A stretch of 64,000 nucleotides of DNA from the NCBI GenBank assembly GCA_958009085.1, contig OY253670.1, forward strand, positions 868,001-932,000. Reading direction: 5' to 3'. Below the pieces are notes generated by a model that ran no database searches, was not told the origin of the DNA, and was given only the letters and a program-made list of their open reading frames with translations. Positions within the stretch are counted from its first letter, which is position 1; every line of letters begins with the position of its first letter. The position numbers were made by a program, and so were the translations under genes. Source of the DNA: Protoeuglena noctilucae. Taxonomy: Eukaryota > Chlorophyta > Pedinophyceae > Marsupiomonadales > Marsupiomonadaceae. Shown here in pieces: positions 25,922 to 38,456 of the stretch.

Positions 25922-28900
25922 TCACTCCGACGCAAGGTAGCCTCGCACGTTGGCCTGGGCCGACGCGAGCATGGCGATGGGGACGCGCAGGGGCGAGCAG
26001 GACACGTAGTCGAGGCCCGTGGCGTGGAAGAAGGCCACCGACTCGGGGTCTCCGCCGTGCTCGCCGCAAATGCCGAGCTTGATGGCCGGGTTGGCGCGCC
26101 GGGCCTGCTCGCATGCCATGCGCACGAGCGCCCCGACGCCCACGCGGTCGATCGTCTCGAAGGGGTCCCTCTGCAGCACGCCCAGGCGGATGTAGGGCTC
26201 GAGGAACTTGGCCTGGGCGTCGTCCCGAGAAAACCCCAGCGTCATCTGCGTGAGGTCGTTGGTGCCGAAAGAGAAGAAGTCCGACAGCGCCGCGAGCTTG
26301 TTGGCGACGAGGGCGGCGCGCGGGACCTCGATCATCGTGCCCCACTGGATGGGCACCCGGACGCCCTGCGACTCCATGACGTGGTCCGCCACCGCACGGC
26401 ACGAGCGCAGCTGGTGCTCCAACTCCTCCACGAGCGCCACCAGGGGCACCATGATGTACGGGCGAGGGTCGCAGCCCTGCTTCTTCATCTGGCAGGCGGC
26501 CTCCACGATGGCCTCGACTTGCATCTCCGTGATGTCTGCGGGGGCCGAGTGGGGCACCGAGCGTCGTTGGACATGCATAGTGATGCGTGGCAGCCACGAC
26601 AAGTTCAAACACCCTGCCCAGGCTCTCATTCGAGTGCACCCAACCCACTGCGTCTGGCGATCTGCCCCGGCTCTCACCCGGGTGCACGATGCCCAGTCGG
26701 CAGCCGCGGAGGCCCATCATGGGGTTGACCTCCTGCACTGCCTGCAGACGCTGGAGCAGGACGGCTCTCTCGATGCCCATCTCGCGCCCCAGCACCTGTG
26801 CCATCTCCTCGAGCTCGCCGCCCTCGCCGGGCAGGAACTCGTGCAGGGGAGGGTCCAGCAGGCGTACGGTCACGTCATGGCCATCCATGGCGTCGAACAA
26901 CCCCAGGAAGTCCTCCACCTGGTGGCGCTTGAGCTTGGCCAGCGCATCGGCACGGCCCTGGGGACGGTCACGCGTGTCGCTGGTTGCCGTATCGCCAGAG
27001 CAGACCAGGCTTGCTGGGGCGCAGCAGCGACCCGAATCGATGGCCTCTCGGGTGACCTGCTGGTCCCATGCAGCTCACCTGGGGGTGTAGCAGCTGCGTG
27101 ACAATCATGCGTCGCATGTCCATGATGCGCTCGTGGGTGGAGAAGAACATGTGCTCCGTGCGGCACAGCCCAAGCCCCGTGGCGCCCTCGGCCCTCGCCA
27201 CGCGCACGTCCTTGGCGGTGTCGGCGTTGGCGAAGACTTGGACCTTCATGTTCGCCTTGACCCACTCCATGAACGGACCCGACTCCTCAGACAGCTTCGG
27301 GGGCTGGAGCTCGTGCTTGCCGCGAATGACCTCGCCCGTCGAGCCGTTGATCGACAGCCAGTCTCCCTCTGCGGTTGCACGGCAGGGCCTCGTGGGGAGC
27401 ATCTCGCGCACAACGTCCCGACGTGTGAGCCTGACGTCGACGGTACGTGGGGCGTGCGCACGCCGCCTCCCGCACCTCGGATCGTGACGTCGCCGGCGGT
27501 GGCGTAGCGCTTGGCCACGTGGACCTCGAGCTGCTCGCACCCGCAGACGCAGGGCTTGCCCCAACCCCGGGCCACCACGGCCGCGTGGGAGGTCATGCCT
27601 CCTCGGGACGTGAGGATGCCCTGCGCGGCGTGCATGCCGCCCACGTCATCCGCGACCGTCTCGACTCGCAGCAGGATGACGTGCCGCCCCTCCTTGGCCG
27701 CTGCCTCCGCATCCTCTGCTGTGAACACCGCCTGCCCCACCGCCGCCCCCGGGGACGCCGAGAGGCCCCGAGCGATGACATCCTTGGCATACGCCTGGGG
27801 GTTTTGGAACTGCGGGAGAGCAAGGCCGGGGTTTGGTCATCATAACCATTGACTGCTGCTTGGCCCATGCAAGATTGTGCTGCCATGTGCCGACACGGGA
27901 AGACTGGCGCCGGGCGTGCCTGGGGGTGCAGGAGCTGGTCCATGTGCGCGGGCTCGACCATGCAGACGGCCTCGGCGGGGGTGACCACTCCCTCCGCCAC
28001 CATGTCCTTGGCGATGCGAAGGGCTGCCTTGCCCGTACGCTTGCCGTTGCGCGTCTGCAGCATGAACAGGCGGCCCTCCATGACGGTAAACTCGCAGTCC
28101 TGCATGTCCTTCATGTGGCGCTCCAGCCGCGACGTGCAGGTCCGCAGGTCCTCGTATGCCTCCGGGAAGTCCTCTGCCATGCGAGAGATGGGCTGCGGGG
28201 TCCGGATGCCAGCAACCACGTCCTCGCCCTGCGGCAAACGCAAAGCCAGGTCGCAGCGAGCGCAGCTGCATTCGTGCCCTCTCCAGGGCACCCGACTGCT
28301 CCGGCGCCACTCAGCCCAGGTGCGCAGCATGGCTGCCTAGTAGACTGGCCAGAACTGAGTCAACTGTTCCATCAGTGACTTGCCTGGGCGTTGCAGAGGT
28401 ACTCTCAGAACAGCTTGGGCCCTCCGTTTGAGGGCGAGCGCGTGAAGCAGACGCCTGTGCAGCTGCGATCGCTCATGTTGCCGTAGACCATCGCCACGAC
28501 GCTCACGGCAGTGCCCTGGAGCCCCGTGATCTTGTTGATGTGACGGTACTTGACGGCACTGCACGGGCCACACAGCGGGGTATTGCATGGTGAGGGGTGA
28601 GAGGCGGGGGGTGAGGCGCGCAGGTCAAGGCCTGGGACTCTGCTTACACACACATCACATACACGCACCGGGGGGTCATCCATAACTGGAAGACGGACCC
28701 GACGGCCGCGCGCAGCTGCTCCCAGGGGTCCTCTGGGAACCGCATCCCCACTTTGGCGTACACGGCCTTGTACCTGTCCACCAGCTCCCTCAAATCCGAC
28801 GCACTGCGAGCCGGGTAGGGTCCCAGAGGGTGGAACAGGCATGCAGGTGCCAGGGGCGAGGAAGACAGGCACAGGGGTGCGCGAGGCAGGCACGAGGGGC

Positions 28901-29875
28901 GATCGCCAGGAGTGGGCAGCGGACCACGCCCGCCCGTCTCCTCGCCTGAGATCGACATCATGCTCGGCTGGAATCTTGCGCGTCTCCTTGAGTGCCCGCA
29001 TCTCCTCCTCGAACAGGTCGTGCGATATGCCCAGCACGACGTCGCCATACATGTCCAGGAAGCGGCGGTAGGAGTCCCAGGCGAAGCGGTCGTTGGTGTG
29101 GGCCGCGAGAGCCTCCACGGTGCGGTCGTTGAGACCCAGGTTGAGGACGGTGTCCATCATGCCCGGCATGCTCATGGCCGCGCCGGAACGGACGGACACG
29201 AGGAGCGGCATGCCGTCGACGTCCAAGCCGCCGAAGCAATAGCCCATCTCAGCCTCGAGATCAGCCATCGCGTGCTCGACCAGGCACCAGACAGAGTCGG
29301 GCACGCGCATGTTCTCCTCGTAAAAGTCGGCGCAGACGTCGGTGGTGATCGTGAAGCCCGGAGGTACGTTGCAGCCGATGCGGCCCATCTCGCACAGGCC
29401 CGCGCCCTTCCCGCCCAGACGGCTCTTCATCGTGATGTTCCCCACCGAAAAGCCCTGCGCTGGCCGGGTGCCGCTGTTTGCGATCGCGTCTCGCGGCTTT
29501 TAGGACAACTCAAAGTGGGAGCGCACCTTGTTAAAGAAGAAGACGCGCCCAGCGGCCACCTCCTCGTCCGACGGATGGCCTTGCAGGTAATTGCAGGTCT
29601 CCGTCCCCTCATCGTCGCGCCGGGCCCGCACGGCACCTCTGCAGGAGCGAGCGGGCGAGTTGGTTAGGGTAGGGCAGCATCAACCGAGCGTGCGGCTCGT
29701 TACTCCCGCACCCAGCGCCCCCATAAAACAGATCGCTCAATTGTGCACCACGTGATGTCCATGTCATCCAATAATCTCGCCTTGGTGAGAAGTACATGGC
29801 TGGGTCCCCTGTCAGCGAGAAGGAAGTAGATGCCGACGCTTTTGGAGCTGACGTATGAATGAACAATGCCCCCAC
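25922..29875 (-). CDS. PPDK: Pyruvate, phosphate dikinase (PPDK)
   Basis: This enzyme interconverts pyruvate + ATP + Pi and PEP + AMP + PPi. The N-terminal nucleotide-binding part is seen as [33 protein letters not shown] and [20 protein letters not shown]. Swivel-domain motif [18 protein letters not shown] holds the phosphorylated His and the neighbouring regulatory Thr. The PEP-binding barrel includes [28 protein letters not shown] and the catalytic Cys in [10 protein letters not shown]; the end is [15 protein letters not shown]. Start Met 29875 opens an exon ([18 protein letters not shown]) that may carry a targeting peptide. It joins in phase to [20 protein letters not shown] and then to [14 protein letters not shown]. 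The intron at 28804-28945 has a GC donor. The gene is divergent from the TPM-RING gene. Confidence 0.92.
28804..28945 (-). other. GC-AG intron in PPDK
   Basis: The minus-strand donor is CTCAG|GCGAGG and the acceptor GGCTCGCAG. Splicing in phase 2 yields [20 protein letters not shown], which matches the conserved PPDK segment (D.DL.A.DL..LV..YK). No GT donor nearby gives this product. Confidence 0.85.
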
Positions 29876-30090
29876 AAGCTCCTAGACCTGATTCCATGAA
29901 GCGCGCGCAGCTCGAGTTGTTATTTCACAGCTGTCCGAAACGTCAGGGGGGCACTCCCTTAACAACCTGCGGGTGCCGGAAAGGGCGCAAGCGATGGTCC
30001 AGCGTGACATAACGATGTGCGTGAGTCGCTCCGTCGGCTGGACCCCACAATTCACGGCTTTGTGATGGCAGCGTCGGTGCTCACGCAGAG

Positions 30091-33000
30091 ATGCGGGGCA
30101 GGCGTCGAGCTGTGGTTGCTTCGGCAGCATTGATCTTCCCTATTGTACTTCAACTCGCGCCGCGCGTCGGATTCGCCTCAGCTGCGGGCAACATCGGTTT
30201 GTGGGATGCATGCTGGAGCAAGGTGGGAAGGGGTGCTGGGAATGAGTCTTCGCCGAGCCTTTCCCAGAAATTTTGTCGTCGTCGTCACCGAGTCCTCCTC
30301 TGCCAGCTGCAGGGCTCCCTGCTGTGCGATGCGGATGGCTACCTGCGGGCGGACGACCAGGCGCGCATCCGTGAGCATGCATGCACGCCGTGGGGCGAAA
30401 AGCACGTCCGAGTCGCGTCTTTGCCTGAACACTTGCATTGACTTGTTCGATAAGCAACGACGCCTACGCTTGCTTCCTCAGGAGCGGCCCTGGCGGAGCT
30501 GGGGCAGGGTGACGGTTGTCGAGACGTGGCTGTTGCCGTGGTCGGGACGACGTCGGTGGGCTCGCGCAAGGAACGCGTGTATCTGGTGAGTGTTTGTAAC
30601 AAATTGAAACTGCTGAGGGCCTCCGCGGCTGGCTTGGGCCCCCCAACGAGGCAGTATCGCCTTGTTAGCCAGCCCTTTGCCTCTCATCTTAAATCGCAGA
30701 CGCCGGAGGAGTACGCGGAGCGCGCTGTGGAAGAGTGGGCCAACCAAGCAACTTTCGCTTGCCCGGACATCGTCTTCATCCTCCTGGTCGTGCGTGACCG
30801 CTCTCACCACGTGGTGCACGTCGGCCATGGTTCTTTCGGAAGAGGCCCCGCGGAGCCTTTCCCGGACCTGATCGCTGCGATGAGGGAAGAGGTGCTGGCC
30901 GGGCACCCGGCCAAAGCCATGCTGCAGGCGCTGGAGGGCCTCGCAGGGACAGACGACCGGGTCGAAGTCACGGTGCCCGAGGTGCCAGCGAATGGCGGGG
31001 ACGACAACCACAGCGCCGCGGCTCATGGGACCGGCGGTGTGTCGGGTGCGCCTGGGGAGGGCGGGGAGGAGCCCGCCTCGTCCTCGGGCCGCGATCCGAG
31101 CGCTGTTGCTGACTCTCTGGTGACGGGGAACGATTGGGAGTCTGCGGGCGCAGCTCAGGGATCCACGGAGGGGGACGACGGTGCCGGCCCGGGTGAAGAG
31201 AGTGGTCCTGCCGTCGAGGAAGCGGTGGGGTTTGACGTCAAGGACGGCGTGGGGGCAGGCGAGGTGGCGGAGTCGCTGCTGGGGTTTGACGGCGGCGATG
31301 AGTCGGGTGGCGGCGGTGCGGATGCACACGCGTGTGACGAGTTAGGGGGCGAGGACCGCCAAAGGGCCGAAGGGCTGAGTCAAGAGGCGGGAGAGGCCCC
31401 TGCTGTGTCTGACAAAGTGACGGGGGACATCGATGTGCAGGCCGAGCACGTGGATGGCGGGGAGCCCGTCAGAGACGTGCAGGAAACAGGGGACGCATCC
31501 ATGGGCGTGGTGGACGAGGGGCCGGCTGAGGATTTAACCTCGGAAATCGAGGGGTTGCCAGCTGGCCTTCGAGGCGATGTGGAGGCGGGGGCGGGGGCGG
31601 ATGTGGACGGGCCAGGCGGCCAGGGCGAGGGCCCTTCGGGTCTGCCCATAGGAACGGTGGACGGGGGTCGCTCCGAGCTCGCTGTGGAGTTTGAACCCAC
31701 CAGGACGGGGCCCGAGAGGCCTTCGAGCATGGAGCTCGCCGGCCGCATCCGAGCGCTAATGGAGGCCTGGGAGAGGGCTTGCGATAGCGGCGAGGATGCG
31801 AAGGTGGCGGATTGCGGGGTGCGACTGTCAGACTGGCAGTTGGAGGGAGGAGGCGCGGGCGACCCTGGGCCCAAAGGCGGCGGTGCGAGTGAGGGTGATG
31901 GGGCCGTCATAGGTGGGGCCGAGGCGGGTGTGGCGCCCTTTGGGGTGGAGCAGGGCGGCCAGCAGGGACCCTGCACAACAGGCGCCTCTGAGGGGTGCCA
32001 GGCTCCCGATGTCAAGCCTGTAGAAAGGTCAGACGTGCGGGCAACAGGGGTGACGGAGGCACCGGGGGCTGGCCCCGCGCGGGTGGAAAGAGGAACGATC
32101 TCCCGGCCGTCGCTGCTGCGCTGGCTGGTCGTGGGACTGGGACGCGTGGTTGGCTGGGTGCTGCTCCTGCCCCTCATCGCAGTGTGGCGACTGGCGAGGT
32201 TTCTTTTGTTTTCCAGCGCCGGCCGCCTGACGGTCGCCTCGGTCCTCGCGGCCGCTGCCGGGGCCGTGGCGCTGCTGTTCCGTTCACCGCGCATCCGCGC
32301 TGGCGCCAGTCGAGACGACGACTACGACGCCTTGGATCGCGTGCTTGGGCAAGCGGAGCGCACCAAGCGGATGCTGCAGCATGGAGGTAGCTATGCGCCC
32401 GAGTCCTGCCCCTGCTGCCTCCGCAAGCTGGCAGGGGTGGCGGACGGGCGTGGCGACGAGGGTCCCGGCCCTTCTGCGGGGCAGCAGGGGTTGCATGCAA
32501 CCAGGGAGGGCCCGCGTGACGTCGACGGTGATGCCAGCAGAGACGGGGACTCGGAGTTGGGCGCCACACGCTCAGGGTTGGAAATGGCGGCTTGCGAGGA
32601 GGGAGCGGCGGTGGGGCAGTTGCGCTTCCAGTGGGGCGACGACGCAGGGAGGCACTCGGAGGCACCGGCGGGCCTGATGGACAGCCCTGACGTCAACCAA
32701 GGTCGACGCGGCGTGCCTCGGGGTGGCACAGGCCACGAGGGCGGGGCCATGGGCAGTGAGCGGGAGGGCAAGACGGGCAACGAGGGGCGAGAGATGGAAG
32801 CGGTTCCCGCCGATCGGCCCTTTGCGTGCGGTCACGTCTTTTGTGAGGACTGCGTCAGCGGCAGGCCACGCAAGTGGCTGCTGCGGCGGTGCCCTGCGTG
32901 CTGCGCCCTGCGGGCACTCGCGGCTGCTGGGAAGCTCGGGAGGCGTGAGTGGGACGCGGAGTGGCTGTTTCGGTGAGCGCTTCTGCTGCAACACACCAGA

Positions 33001-36000
33001 CCAGACACGAGTCACGTTGTGAGACCGTGTCTGCAATAGCAAGCACGGGCATGCATGAATTGAGACCCACCACCCTGCGATGTCCTGGCTGCGTGCAGGA
33101 ACAAGACTCTGGCCGTGGCGTTTCCGGATTTCTTCCCTGACGACGTATTGCAGAAGATGAGGAGCGCCGCGCAGGGCGCTCAGGGTGGGGAAGAGGCTCC
33201 GAGCCCTGGGGAGTTGCGGCAGTCAGCACGGGACCTGGAAATGCAGAGGTGCGTCATGGCGTGATGCATGGGGTGCAGCACGAAAGTTGACATGCTTTGG
33301 TGAGAGGTGGACTCGGCCCCGGCACGCGCAGGATCGTCGGGTTGATCCAAGAAGAGGCAGCTGCGGCCGAGGAGGCGAGCAGGGAGGCGGCACGGAGCGC
33401 AGAGCGGGCGCAGCAGGCGAGCGACGCTGACGTGACTGCGCTGGAGGAGGCGGAGATCGCAGCCGAGGAGGCGAGGGCAGCGGTGGACAAGGCGGCGGAG
33501 GACGGCGTGTCGGTGGGGGCGGACGGGGTGTCAGAGGAGGGGGACAGCGACAATGTAAGCGAGGGGTCCGCGGTGCGGGGCACGGCGGGCGGAGAGGGTG
33601 CAGCTGGGGCGCATGGCGATCCCGAGGCCTGGGCCGCTCGTGTCGTGGCAGGGGATGCCGACGCAGCGTTGCAGGCGCTGCAGAAAGACGCAGAGGGTAG
33701 TGCTCTGCACGCGGCGACGGCGGAAGCCGCCAGAGCAGCTGCGGAGGGAGATGGGGCAGCTGCAAGGGCGGCGGTGGCTGTGGCAGTCGAGGCGGCGGAG
33801 GTGCCGGTGGCACGCACGCAGCTGGCCGCCGCCCGAGCTCATCGCGCTGCTGCGGAGTCGCAGGCTGAGACAGCAGCGGCGGCAGCAGTGGCGGCCGAGG
33901 AAGGCGCAGAACGCCGAGCTGCGGCCGCCCGCGCTTGCTCGGCATCGGCGGCGGCGGCGGCCGAGGCGGCGGCGGCGGCCAAGACGAGCAGCGCGGAGGC
34001 GGCGACCGCAGCGGAGGCGGCGGTGGCTCTGGCAGAAGAGGAGGCCGCCGTCCTCACGCAGATGCGGCAAGATGCAGAGTCTGCGGGGCAGGCCGAGTCG
34101 CCGGACGTCGACGTGCTCCTTCAAGAGGACCTGACCAAGGCCGCATGCCAGCAGGTGCCGGGCACTCAACGCATCATCCGGCTGTCGCTTCGCTAAGGAG
34201 CGTCTGTGCTGAAAGAACGCGTTTCGCAGTGATAGTGTCTGTGAGCCCTTTGCCCACACCCGCAGGCGGAGGACGCTGCCACCCATGCCCGGCTGGCCGC
34301 GGAGCTCTCTGCCGACGCTGAGTCGGCAGCGCTGGCGTCTGCGGCTGCGTGGCTCCCGGCAACGGCAGCGCAGTGGGCCGAACGGGCGGCAGCCGCAGCG
34401 CGGCAGGCCACGCAGGCGGCGGCGGCGGCCCAGCAGGCCCGGGAGCGGGCAGGCGACGGTGCGAGGCGTCGTGCCGCGGACGCTGTGCGCCGGCGGGAGC
34501 TGGCGGAAGAGGCGGCGGAATGCGCCACGCGTGCGGCAGCCCATGCGCGCGCGGCGCGGCCGCATGGGGGCGCGGTGGTGCAGAGCGCCTGCGCTCGCGC
34601 CGCCAGCGAGGCTCACCTTGCCGCCGAGCGCGCCAAGAGCACACGGCGGGTGCACGTGGCCGAGGAGGCTTGCGCGGAGGCGCGGTAAGTCGAGGACACG
34701 CTTGCCGATGCGCCGCCGCGTTCTGCACCCTCGCGATAACTGGGGTGGCTCTGCAAGAACCACCCTCACCATGCTTGGTGCTGAGAAGCCCGCACTCTTC
34801 TGGCCTGTCGCAGTCAGGCGGAGGAGCGTGCGAGGATGGCAAAAGAGGAGTCGGAGATGGTGGAGACGCTTCTGAGCGAGATCCAAAACGCGGTCAGGGA
34901 GGCGCATCAGTGCGCCACGAGGGCCTCCGCAGCCGGCGACGCGTGGGTGGGCTACGGGGCAGCTGCCTCGGCTGGCACGCCGGACTACGCGGACAAGGGG
35001 CAAGAGGAGTCGAGCAGGTCACCAGCTGAGATGCCGGGGCCTGTCTGGCATGCGAGGAACGCGGAGCGGGCGGCGGGCGAGGCGGAGGCGCTGCTGGAGC
35101 GGCTGCGGTCGCGCTGCGACGCTGCGGAGGCCGAGAGGGGGGTCACGAAAATGTCTCAGCTGCTAGAGGCTGCCAAGGCATCCGCCAAGCACGCCGAGGT
35201 ACTGTCTCGTGTGTGTCGTGAAGGGGAGGAGTCCGTGGGGGCATGCGAGGCGCACCTGGGGCGCGCCAAGGACGCGGTGGCGTTGGCGCAGGCGCGTGCC
35301 TTCTCTCAGACAGGGACACGCAGAGTCACCAGGTCTGCGAGCGGCAGCTCGGGGGGCAGCGAGTCCGTCCCAACCGTGGAGCACGTCATCGAAGCGGCAG
35401 GCGCTGTGCAGTTGGCGCGTGACGCCTTCAAGCAAGTCCTGACGTCCCGGAAACCCGGGCACGCCCAGTCCATGGCGCAGGTTGCGAGGTGAGGGACCGT
35501 CGCTGCGCCTGTCACCGCTGTCGAGATAGGGTTCGTACCCGCACAGACTGTCCGAATGTGCGCACGTGGCCCTGCAGGGGTGCAACGCTGGCCGCGCGTG
35601 AGGCTGCCGACCTCTGTGAGTTCTTCCGGCAGCACGTGGAGGAGGCGTTGGAGGCGGACGCGCGGTCCCGGGAGCATTGTGCGCGTGTGCAGCACCTGGT
35701 GCCCGTGGAGGGCAGCGACGGGCCCGGGAGCGGGCCGAGGAGCCCCGGAGGCGGCGACAGCGCACGCAAGGTCCTGCGCATGGCAAACAACGCGGCGGCC
35801 GCCGCCTTCCGCGCCGGCCATGCGACGACGGCGAGCGACGCCGCGTCCGAGGCTCGCAAGGCGCGGTGAGTGGGCGCAGGGAGGCTGGAGACTCTTGTAG
35901 TGGCCTTGGGCTGGAGTCGCTCAGGGCGGTCCGAGCCTGTGTCGTGAGGGCGTTGGGCCTGGGCAGTCTCATGCCCCTGCATGCGAGAGGCTCTGCTCAT

Positions 36001-36447
36001 GCGCCGCAGGCTGGCGGAGGTGGCTGCCGGGAACGCAGCCGGGGTGGCGCTGCAGCACGGGGCCCTCGTTGAGTTGGCGGGGCAGCTGCTGGCGCGAGCA
36101 GAGGCGGACGCCACGAGGGCGAGGGAGCTCGCGAGTCGCATCGCACAGGGCCGAGGCGGCGCGGAAATGGCAGCGGCAGCGGCAAAGGAGGAGAAGGCGG
36201 CGGCAGACGCGGTGATGTCCTGCGCGGAGCATGCGGAGATGGTCGGGCTCGTCGGGCCCATCGACACGGCGCAGGCGGCGTTCCATGCGGTCACGTGAGA
36301 GCAGCGCATGGATTATGGATGTTTGGAATGCGTCGAGAAGCGCCGAGTGTGCAGGCTCGCAATGCCTGGGCCCTCGGCTGTGCTTGCAGGGTGGCCGCGC
36401 AGGAGGCAAGGGACGCGGTGGAGCGTTTGGAAGAGATGATCGAGTGA
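30091..36447 (+). CDS. Giant TPM-domain / RING-finger / coiled-coil membrane protein
   Basis: I join eleven exons in phase to about 1,760 residues. Order: signal-anchor (MRGRRRAVVASAALIFPIVL); a TPM (TLP18.3/Psb32/MOLO-1) domain across exons 2-4 (RADDQARI, AALAELGQGDGCRDVAVAVV, EYAERAVEEWANQ, DIVFILLVVRDRSHHVVHVG); a long acidic Gly-rich linker (about 30960-32080); two membrane helices (LLRWLVVGLGRVVGWVLLLP and VASVLAAAAGAVALLF); and a C3HC4 RING whose first Cys pair (SCPCCLRKL, 32405) is separated by about 140 residues from the rest (FACGHVFCEDC, RRCPACC). Then come about 1,000 residues of Ala/Glu/Arg-rich coiled coil. The in-frame TGA after exon 4 (32974) is the expected product of a phase-2 GTGAGC donor. 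Separate TPM-RING and coiled-coil genes remain possible. An organelle- or ER-membrane ubiquitin ligase is an inference. Confidence 0.65.
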
Positions 36448-36587
36448 AGCGGCGCACGTGCCTTATGGGGTTCTAGTTATAGCATGTCAGCTAGTGAAGG
36501 TAGATGCTGGACGCCAGAAGCTGTATTGAACGCCTGTCAAGGCACCGGCACATCCCAAGTCAGCCCTGCCGTCCCCTGCAAGCGTGC

Positions 36588-38076
36588 TCATGCAGGCTTG
36601 CTCGACCCCTCCTTCTCCTCTTTCTCCCGCTCCTGCATCTCCATCTCTTCGATTTCCTCCTCCGTGGGCACCCACTTGCGAGGCTTCACGACCTCGTCCA
36701 CCAGGCCCCACTCCACGGCCCTCTCCGCATCGAAATACGTGTCCGTCACGAACGCCTTGTCTGCACCGGACGCATCGATCGCAGACGTGAGAAGGCGCCT
36801 GCCAGGCAGCGCGATTAGCTGGCGATGCCGGCTCCGTGCGCAAGCTCACCGACTGCCTCAGCGGACTGGCTGCAGTGCTTCATGAGTATCTGCTTAAGCT
36901 TGTTCCGATAATCCACCATGCTCTCGACGGCAGCCTCCATGTTGGTCGAGGAACCCTGCACGCCTCCCAAGGGCTGGTGCACCATCACCTGCGACACTCG
37001 CAAAGATGCAGACCACTTCACGTGCCAGCGGCAGCAAGCACACGCGCCTGCGAAACGCGCATCTCCAGCCGAAGCTGACGCAGGCGGGGGCAGGGGCCGG
37101 GGGTCCGAAGACCTACTGCACTTGGTCTCACCTTGGTGTGTGGAAGGATCAGGCGCTTGCCCGGCTGCCCCGCCGCCAACAGCACCGCGCCCATCGACAT
37201 GCATTTGCCAACTCCAACTGCGGGTAGTCCACGCCAAGTGCCATTGCAGATCCTGGGCAGCTCGGCCCAGCAGTTGGTGCCTGCTCGCCGCCACTGCATC
37301 AACTGCGTACCTGTGTAAATGTGCGGCTGCACGAACTGCATCGTGTCGTAGATGGCCAGTCCGTCCGCGACGTTCCCGCCATGACTGTTGATGTACATGT
37401 AAATCGGCTTGCGCGGGTGGGCTGCCTCCATGAGGAGCAACTGGGGCAAGGGACAGCCTGGTCGATGAACTGTGGCGGCTCACATGCGAGGCTGCCAGTC
37501 AGGAAAAAGCTCAAGCACACCTTGGTCGTCACGTCGTACGCCATCGCCTCGTTCACGTCCCCCACGACGAGAATGATGCGTTCTGCAAGCGCGGTCTTTC
37601 ATCGCGAGGTTCGCTGCCTGCCATGCACGTGTGTCACCGCAGTCGCGCATTTCCACGGCGTCATCACCAACTTGTGCCGCCAGTCACCTCGGAACAGCTT
37701 GTCCCACGTCGAACGAAACGGAAAGTCCCCGTCCCAGGTCATGCGCAGAAACCCCGGGCCCGATGGGCCTGCCGGAGACATCTGCAAGTCCCCTCGCACC
37801 GTCGCATCATGATGAAGGTACGGCTGCGGGGGGACGGGTTGGGAGGGGTACTCGAGACGCGTGCGCACTGCAACGACGAGTCCGCATGGGGATTGGAGGC
37901 CATGGGCCGCATACTGATGCTTTGGAAGGCAATAAAAGCTTTAAAATAGTTACAGTATGCTTCTGGTGAGATGATGCGATCGCAAGAGTCACCGAGGTCG
38001 TCGCTTCTGCTGCCCACGACCCCACTCCTCGGAGTTGCGCCCCATGGGAGGCCCGCCGCAGGGCCGCGCGCAACAT
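36588..38076 (-). CDS. CLPP: ClpP, catalytic subunit of Clp protease
   Basis: The exons give RERIILVVGDVNEAMAYDVT, PIYMYINSHGGNVADGLAIY, VGVGKCMSMGAVLLAAGQPG, VSQVMVHQPLGGVQG and FDAERAVEWGLVDEVV. The catalytic Ser (KCMSMG) and His (VMVHQP) are both present, so unlike ClpR4 in this window this subunit should be active. The first exon from Met 38076 begins MLRAALRRASHGAQLRG, an Arg-rich amphipathic presequence that looks mitochondrial; plastid targeting cannot be excluded. The next exon (PYLHHDATVRGDLQMSPAGP) and the third join in phase. The C-terminus carries a charged Glu/Lys-rich tail (EEIEEMEMQEREKEEKEG) not usual in bacterial ClpP. The stop is at 36588-36590, 140 nt from the convergent coiled-coil gene. 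Confidence 0.9.
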
Positions 38077-38456
38077 CGCGAGACCCACAGCGGTTGACTG
38101 TCCTCTGCAGCCCCCGGGTGCGGGAGTCACTCAAGGCGCTTGCGGCGTGGGGCACGAGCCGAGGACGCAGTGTCAAGGGCCACCAGATCGATCGGGGAAC
38201 GCAAATCAGCTGCGTTGTGCGCGACTCGTTAACGGCAGATAAGACATCGGAACCTACCAGAAGCTCGTGCGACGTGAAGAAAAGAAACGACTCAGCGCGG
38301 GCGCAAGAACGCGTACCCTTGCAACCCTGCGCATGTCTCGGGCTGGCCTCTGTCGCCTAGGGCTTCATCGTCTGACAGGGATTCCGTCTGCAGAGCGAGC
38401 CCGCGCGCGAGGGGAAACTTTCGCTGAAATCGCCTGCGTTTGTTCTGTGAGGTTAG
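38077..38456. promoter_or_regulatory. Divergent region between ClpP and the BAP31-like gene
   Basis: This 380-nt stretch holds the ClpP promoter and the unresolved first exon(s) of the BAP31-like gene. A Met at 38333 opens a short frame but I could not splice it onward in phase. Confidence 0.35.

Noticed and set aside
32974-33100. Gene end after the RING finger, splitting the giant gene into two
   Set aside because: Not fully excluded. A phase-2 GTGAGC donor always creates this TGA, and the next exon resumes in phase, so a single gene was preferred.
33531-35003. 490-codon Arg/Leu/Pro-rich open frame on the minus strand
   Set aside because: It is antisense to the Ala-rich coiled-coil exons, whose GCG/GAG codons leave the reverse frame free of stops.
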